A DNA stretch of 64,000 nt from contig OY829648.1 in NCBI GenBank assembly GCA_963691815.1, positions 33,083,456 through 33,147,455 of the forward strand, in the 5' to 3' direction. Under the pieces are notes generated by a model. It ran no database searches, was not told the origin of the DNA, and worked only from the letters and a program-made list of their open reading frames with translations. Made by a program: the position numbers and the translations under genes. Position 1 is the first letter of the stretch. The number at the start of each line of letters is the position of its first letter. The stretch comes from Echiichthys vipera. Taxonomy: Eukaryota > Chordata > Actinopteri > Perciformes > Trachinidae. Of this stretch, positions 59,103 to 64,000 are shown one piece after another.

Positions 59103-59276
59103 GTAAAGCCCAGTGATGCAACACTGACTCAGCAAGTACCAGAGATCTTGTTCCCATGGCGCAGCGTGGTTGTCAGGGGTGATGGCACTCTCAGGCGGGT
59201 GAAGAGGGACTGGGTCATTCCACCTATCAACGTCCCAGAGAACTCACGAGGACAGTTTCCCGAAGACCTAGTCAGG
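59103..59276 (+). CDS. cdh4: Classical cadherin exon, prodomain end, convertase site and EC1 start (exon 4 equivalent)
   Basis: An exon of 174 nt (58 whole codons), acceptor 'ctgtctcttcag', donor 'agg|gtaaga'. It encodes 'VKPSDATLTQQVPEILFPWR', then 'SVVVRGDGTLRRVKR', a convertase site R-R-V-K-R, and the mature start 'DWVIPPINVPENSRGQFPED' + 'LVR'. Trp2 of the mature protein, which docks into the partner cadherin in strand-swapped adhesion, is present. Ending after L-V-R corresponds to the end of CDH1 exon 4 (after L-V-Q). 'INVPENSRG' fits R-cadherin and fish N-cadherin; 'FPW' and 'LRR' recall R-cadherin. Both exon ends are phase 0, so skipping would keep frame. The next exon (EC1 continuation) is outside the window. 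Confidence 0.93.
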
Positions 59277-59285
59277 GTAAGAAGG

Positions 59286-59298
59286 ACACACACATACA

Positions 59299-59366
<68 letters not shown>
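59286..59366. repeat. (CA)n microsatellite just downstream of cadherin exon
   Basis: About 38 CA units with two TACA interruptions at the start, beginning 10 bp after the exon end. Confidence 0.97.
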
Positions 59367-59369
<3 letters not shown>

Positions 59370-60195
59370 GTAAGCCTGTCTTATCATAGCTGTGAGGACC
59401 CTTTACTGACTAGCCCTAAGGCAAGGAAACAAGCAAAACAGTTGTATAGCCTGTTCATTCCAAGCGAAATACACTGTGCTTCACAAAAAAGCATTGAAGG
59501 TACATGCCCATTTAATCCTAACTGTAATTAAAACACAAGCACAACAAAATAAAGCTAAGCAAATACACAGGAAACAAGGGGATGCTGTTGAAATGTTAAC
59601 TGTGAGGCAGGCTTAATGTAATGGGACAGAATACTCCAGCAGCTGGAAGCATCGAAACCCAAAAGGCCAGTACCAGGTGACCTTTAAGGTCTGAAAAGCC
59701 TGACAGAGATGTATGGAGGAGGAAGGCCATGCAAGATTTTTGGGACAAGAAGTACAACTAATTCCATAATTAACAGGAAGCCAATGTAGACATCTGATAA
59801 GTGGTGTAACATGCTTCTCTCTTGTTAAAACCCAGCAAGCAGTGGTCTGAGTGAACTGTAGTCAGCCCACAGACTTTCTAGGTTCAACAGTGAAGACATG
59901 GCAGTATTCAACTGGAGATAAGAGCACAAACTAGTTTCCTCTGACTTTCGATACATTAAAGGGCAGCTTGAAGATGCTGATGCCCATTTAACTATATGGC
60001 TATAAATGCTACATTACAGCCAGAATCACTATGTGATACCTCAGAATGGAATTTAATTCTGGTCCTTGGTGAGCAGTGTTAGCAACAAAACAATCTAAGC
60101 TTAAACATTTCAACTGCATCTCGCAGTGTTCATTCAGCATATAAAGCTGGCTCAGGCGTCATCACCTTGGACCTTGAGATGATTCTGAAAGGTCC

Positions 60196-60845
60196 TAAAG
60201 CCCAGTTCTGACCCGTCTTGTCTGGACTCAAACTGGCTGATGTTCTGACCCTTCTCGTCTGGACTCAAACTGGCTGATGTTGTCTCCTGAGACTCAACTT
60301 GTCAAATCTCCAGCAACTGGTTTTATAGCGTAACACGCATCACTTGTTCAACAGCCAATCAGCTTGTTGCAAAGTCTGCTGGACGAGTCACTGACAAACT
60401 ATTAGCTGGTTGAAAAGGCCATGGACGGAGGCTAGACAAGCGTGTGCATGAGAGAGAGAGAAAGAGATGGAGAGAGAGAGAGAAAAAGAGACGGAGAGAT
60501 AGGGGGAAAGAGACAGAGAGAGAGTAATTCAGAACAAAGAAGTGAATCAGAGAAATAAAACATTATTTTCACCAATTCATCACAACTAGAAATGAAGATG
60601 TAGCGAGTATTTCACTATCTCTGTCCTCATTTATAATTGATAATGCTACAAATTCTATCCAGCTACGAAATAAAGCCTGAAAGGTCGGAGGTTAGAACAG
60701 AAGTACAGAGAGGTGTTGCTATGGAGATGATACACCGTCTCGTCTAACTGGTGTGAACCGGCAGGTTTCAGAACACTGCAGACCTAAACACTGCAAGTAG
60801 TTTGAAACCGCCTTGTTGCAAAACTTTGGTCTGAACTGGGCTTTA
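60196..60845. mobile_element. hAT-like MITE with 13 bp perfect inverted ends
   Basis: 'taaagcccagttc' at 60196-60208 and its exact complement at 60833-60845, with similarity continuing ('gacc' / 'ggtc'). Near the left end a 36 bp block 'gtctggactcaaactggctg' is tandemly duplicated (about 60209-60278). The interior is non-coding. A target duplication was not found. The terminus is typical of an abundant fish element. Confidence 0.75.
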
Positions 60846-61174
60846 AGCTTTGTCTGGGTCCAGGCCTGAGAATCAACATAATGTAATACATCACCCACAG
60901 CCTGTTCTTATATCATGACATATTGACGTCGCTAAAACCACTAATGAGGAAAAAGTCGGTTAGCTAACTGACTTTACTTTCCCATGAATGTGGGTCAGGG
61001 GTCGACAGTCTTTTTGATTTGGAGTGGCATTTTTAAATGTTCTTGTTATCAGTGTGCTGTCATCCAGTGAGCCTGCTCAGAGTTTTTTTTACGCACCCAT
61101 GCTGCATTCTATAAGGAAGGCAATGACTGCTAGCCTTTCAGAGGCAGAGATGGGTGGGTCTTTGTAGACTGTAG

Positions 61175-61840
61175 CTAGTCTTAGACTTAGACTTAGACTT
61201 CTCTTTATTGATCCCTTCGGGATGACTCCCTCAAAAAAAATTGAATTTCCAGTAGCTTACAAAAAGGGAGGTATAAAAAAAAATACAGTATAGGATAACC
61301 AATAAACTCTAAGTTAAATAATTATTTATATAAAGCAATAAACAGTAAACAATAAACTCTTAATCAAATATATATGAGGTAGATAGAATACAGGTAAAAT
61401 AAAATTCACGGAAAATGAAATCAGATGAGTTAAATGTAGAGGAATTGTATAAGATAAAATATGTATGACTGTATATGACAGAAATGAGCAGTAAGATTAA
61501 ATAATTGCACTTAAGTGGTGGATAAAGTTATTGCACAAAGAAAAGAAGATAAGTGTCCAGGTATGTAAGAGTAGATTATTATTGCACAGTGAGTGGCTCC
61601 CACTCCTTCCCCTCTGTCCTTTTTATTTCCTCCTCCCCCCGAGTGAGAAGTTGTAGAGTGTGATGGCCTGAGGGACAAGGGAGTCCTTAAGCCTGTTGGA
61701 CCTACACTTGGGCGGGAGCAGCCTTCTACTGAACAGGCTCCTCTGGTTACTGATGACGGCGTGCAGGGGCTGGTTGGCATTGTCCATAATGTCCAGCAGT
61801 TTGTCCAGTGTTCTCCTTTCTGCCACCGTCACCACCGTCA
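61175..61840 (-). mobile_element. 3' end of a LINE (Rex1-like suspected)
   Basis: Minus strand: a coding end (61835-61623) with 'VAERRTLDKLLDIMDNANQP', 'LHAVISNQRSLFSRR' and 'NRLKDSLVPQAITLYN', a pattern common to C-termini of several fish LINEs. Then 3' UTR to a terminal block, on the plus strand 'tctctttattgatcccttcg', and a short tandem tail 'agtcta' repeated (61180-61199). Short 3' tandem tails are known in Rex1-type LINEs. The 5' side is truncated near 61840. Confidence 0.7.
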
Positions 61841-62044
61841 GATGGGGGAAAAGTCAATAAAACTACTTCCGATTACGGACCATGCACCTGCCAATGGCTG
61901 TGAAAAAGGTTTTATGACATGAGAGGGGTCTTTCAACATTTCTTATAACTCATGCGGTTGAATAAGCTACTGTGTGCCAGTGGTGGCACTGGTGCCCAGG
62001 GTTACTGTTCTAGATCATTTCTGAATGTTTCGTGCTTCTGTGAT

Positions 62045-64000
62045 TTTTTATTGAAATTTGCAGACAAGTACACAAGAAAAGGGATAAAAGTTGTACAGTG
62101 TGTCTGCTTTAAGGTGAAAAAACAGAAGAAAAAAAAAAAACCCAACATGAATCCTGCGATCCCTCCCAAAAGCCCACGTCAGACACAGTCACAATAACCA
62201 ACCAAGTAACCGAACAACATATAACATAAGTAGATTGGTAAAGGAAAAAAAGGAAAAACAAATTTAAAAAAAATAAAAATAATAGCAAAAATAAATAAAG
62301 TAATTCAAGAAAGTGGAAAACAAAAAAAGAAAAGGGGGGGTGGGGGCAATATAAAAGTTTATTTATGTTGCAGTCCCAGAAATAGTGGTGGAAATTAGGG
62401 AGTGCCAGTCCACCTTAGGTTTAGGGAGTTGAAAAATATATTTTTTGATACAGACTGGTTTATTTTGCCGGATAAAGGCGTTAAGTTGTTGGTCTTGATT
62501 ATTAAAAACAATTTAATAAGACAAACTGGGAGGTGTTTAAAAAGATACAGAAACTTTGGTAAAGTTACCATCTTAATAAGAATAGCCCGGCCTGCAAGGG
62601 ACAAGGGGAGGCCCGCCCATCTAGACAAGCCCGACTTGGATTTATCTAATAGCGGCTGGAAGTTCTTGAAAAAGGTTCCTGAAGGAGCTGGTGACAAACA
62701 CCCCCAAATACTTGAATATGGATTGTGGGAGTTAACTCGCCAAGTTGTTGACAAAAAATAACTCACTCCTCTGAATATTCAACTCATCCCCCGACCCAAA
62801 ACTGTGCCCAAACTGATCCAGGATTGATAAAACTGGGGGGAGTTGTGGGGTTTGAAATAAATAAGAGGAGGTTATCCGCATATGAGGAGAGTTTGTGGAC
62901 TGGACCAAAACAAGTGATGCCTTCAAACTCATTCTGGGTTCTAAGCCAGATGGCTAATGGCTAGATGGCAATGTTGAACAACAAGGGTAAGAGCGGACAG
63001 CCCTTGGTCACCAATATGATCCATACACCTTTGCAAAGCAGTTAACTTCCCAAGATCTTTCCCATTCGGTGTTCAATAACCTCTGTCTGTGCACTGACAG
63101 CTTGTTCCAAGATGGTACCAAAGATTTTACCCCGTAAAATCACCGTTGTTCACAGCTTAATCCAATGTGTTATCCAAATAGCGGTTAAGAACCACAGTCT
63201 GAGCGCTAAAAGCTCCACTCCATCCATCAATCGTGCCGGGCAGCTCCACCTGGCTGCCACCGACTTCTGAATTTTTCGATACACCACGGCAGTGCCTACT
63301 CAAATCAGCAGAAAGCCTGTTATTATGATTCCGAAAATGTAGAAATCCTCAATGTCCTCCACGGGAAGAATGGTCAGGCACACGACCCTCCATTGCTCCC
63401 ACGAATCGATCGTGTAACCAGCTGCAAATGTTCTGAGCTTCTCGTCGAGAAGATTCTGTCAATTGCATTGAGAAACCAGTTGACCAATTCCATAATTAAA
63501 GTTGGTTTTAAGTTGGAGAGCAATGCAGAGGAATTATCCAAAGTATGAGACAAGACAAAAAAGCAAAGCAGGGAAGATAAGGGAGGGAGAGCGAGAAAGA
63601 TGTGACTGCCTTCCCGGAGAGCCAAGGAAAAGAAAGAATGGGTTTCTCCCTAATATGAAGCATGTCTGGTCTAGCGAAATTATCAATGACATCACACTTT
63701 GGAGGCGGAGGCTGGGGACCTTAGCAAGGATCTTACAATCTACATTTAAAAGTGAGATAGGTCTGTAGGTGCCACATGAAGTAGGATCCCTGTCTTTCTT
63801 CAGGAGCAATGAAATAGATGCCTTATACCAGGTCGCTGACAGTCTGCCTTCAGTAAAGGAGTCACTGAGCATTCTCACAAGGATGGGAGCCAATAGCATC
63901 CAGTACGCCTTAAAGAACTTGATCGCTTCATGCACCTCCAACAAAGAGATGGGTCTACCGAGTTCCCTAGAGATATACAGAACGGTCTAAGAGATTAGGG
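62045..64000 (-). mobile_element. Degenerate L1-type LINE, partial, interrupted
   Basis: Minus strand, 5' to 3': RT fingers (63944-63640) with 'LAPILVRMLSDSFTEG', 'ASISLLLKKDRDPTSCGTYR', 'PISLLNVDCKILAKV' and 'DQTCFILGRN'; after the interruption, a 'KGCPLLPLLFNIAI'-like block (about 63040-62990), 'SYADNLLLFISN'-like sequence, 'SILDQFGH' (about 62830), then 'LDKSKSGLSRWAGLPLSLAG' and 'LPKFLYLFKHLPV' (62650-62520) and a 'GLALPN'-like end (about 62390). A T-rich 3' UTR and AATAAA (complement near 62050) follow. Catalytic A-D-D reads A-D-N. Many stops and shifts. It continues beyond the window. Confidence 0.8.
63061..63642 (-). other. Unassigned segment inside the L1, with a broken small membrane-protein-like frame
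   Basis: The L1 reading ends at 'GRNPFF' (about 63640) and resumes near 63060. Between them is sequence I do not recognise. On the minus strand an ATG at 63493 opens 39 codons beginning 'MELVNWFLNAIDRIFS', and in another frame the reading continues with a hydrophobic 'DFYIFGIIITGFLLI' followed by basic residues, then a stop. A charged, helical region seems to follow. The margins carry 'cccattc' and its complement 'gaatggg', which may be chance. Some RT sequence of the L1 is missing, so it is not a simple insertion. Confidence 0.4.

Larger units (their letters stand above)
59277..64000 (+). other. cdh4: Start of the next cadherin intron (partial)
   Basis: Begins at the donor 59277. No sequence resembling the rest of EC1 (the calcium-binding and 'GADQPP' region) was found to 64000, so the intron exceeds 4.7 kb. 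Between 59367 and 60195 nothing is recognised. 60449-60530 is an AG-rich tract. 60846-61174 is unassigned. Confidence 0.7.

Noticed and set aside
58806..59531. A 241-codon gene starting at 58806
   Set aside because: Only the middle 58 codons are a real exon; the rest is translated CA/GT repeats and intron.
61511..61780. Second minus-strand frame overlapping the LINE end
   Set aside because: Alternative frame of the 3' coding end of the LINE at 61175-61840.
62395..62766. Host gene frames on both strands (119 and 123 codons)
   Set aside because: The minus-strand frame is L1 RT C-terminal sequence; the plus-strand one is its shadow.

Overview
The window looks like teleost fish DNA: tRNA-derived SINEs, fish-type non-LTR retrotransposons, many hAT, Harbinger and pogo remnants, and very frequent long (CA)n/(GT)n tracts. 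Only one host gene is visible. It is a classical type I cadherin on the + strand, represented by two consecutive coding exons at 54944-55176 and 59103-59276. The first encodes the core of the cadherin prodomain. The second encodes the end of the prodomain, a proprotein-convertase site (RRVKR) and the mature N-terminus DWVIPP. Exon phases and end points match exons 3 and 4 of classical cadherins such as CDH1. The sequence belongs to the N-/R-cadherin (cdh2/cdh4) group, and small features (FPW and LRR in the prodomain tail) lean towards cdh4.

If that reading is right, bases 1-54943 are the 3' part of a very large intron equivalent to cadherin intron 2. Bases 55177-59102 are intron 3 and 59277-64000 the start of intron 4. 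I found no other host exon, and no rRNA, functional tRNA, CRISPR array or bacterial-type operon. Everything else is intronic repeat or sequence I cannot assign.

Layout. 0.2-6 kb: two small repeats, then a SINE split by a 2.7 kb antisense LINE, then a 138 bp foldback. 7-9.6 kb: simple repeats, a dispersed repeat and a hAT transposase fragment. 9.9-12.4 kb: a second copy of the same LINE in sense, followed by two SINE-like repeats. 14.4-15.9 kb: a Harbinger-like element with long inverted ends. 16.2-20 kb: a LINE tail, a SINE, half of a foldback family, a small hAT element and a pogo-like transposase piece. 20-31 kb: mostly unassigned, with a LINE RT fragment interrupted by a hAT element that has a perfect 8 bp target duplication. 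31-39 kb: another hAT MITE with perfect ends, a 57 bp LINE tail, a 156 bp (CA)n and a foldback pair. 41-44.4 kb: a dispersed repeat, then a SINE inside a hAT element inside a 36 bp tandem repeat. 48-53.4 kb: a (CA)n, a 16-unit 56 bp minisatellite and a nested hAT element. 53.9-59.4 kb: the cadherin exons with repeats in the intron between them. 60-64 kb: a hAT MITE, the 3' end of a LINE and a degenerate L1-type LINE that contains an unassigned segment of about 580 bp.

The most biologically interesting points are two. First, the second cadherin exon is bracketed by a (GT)n tract upstream and a (CA)n tract downstream that could pair in the pre-mRNA; the exon is in frame and carries the activation site. 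Second, the segment inside the L1 carries a broken small reading frame with a probable membrane helix that I do not recognise. I did not see a clearly new biological system; these are the best leads.
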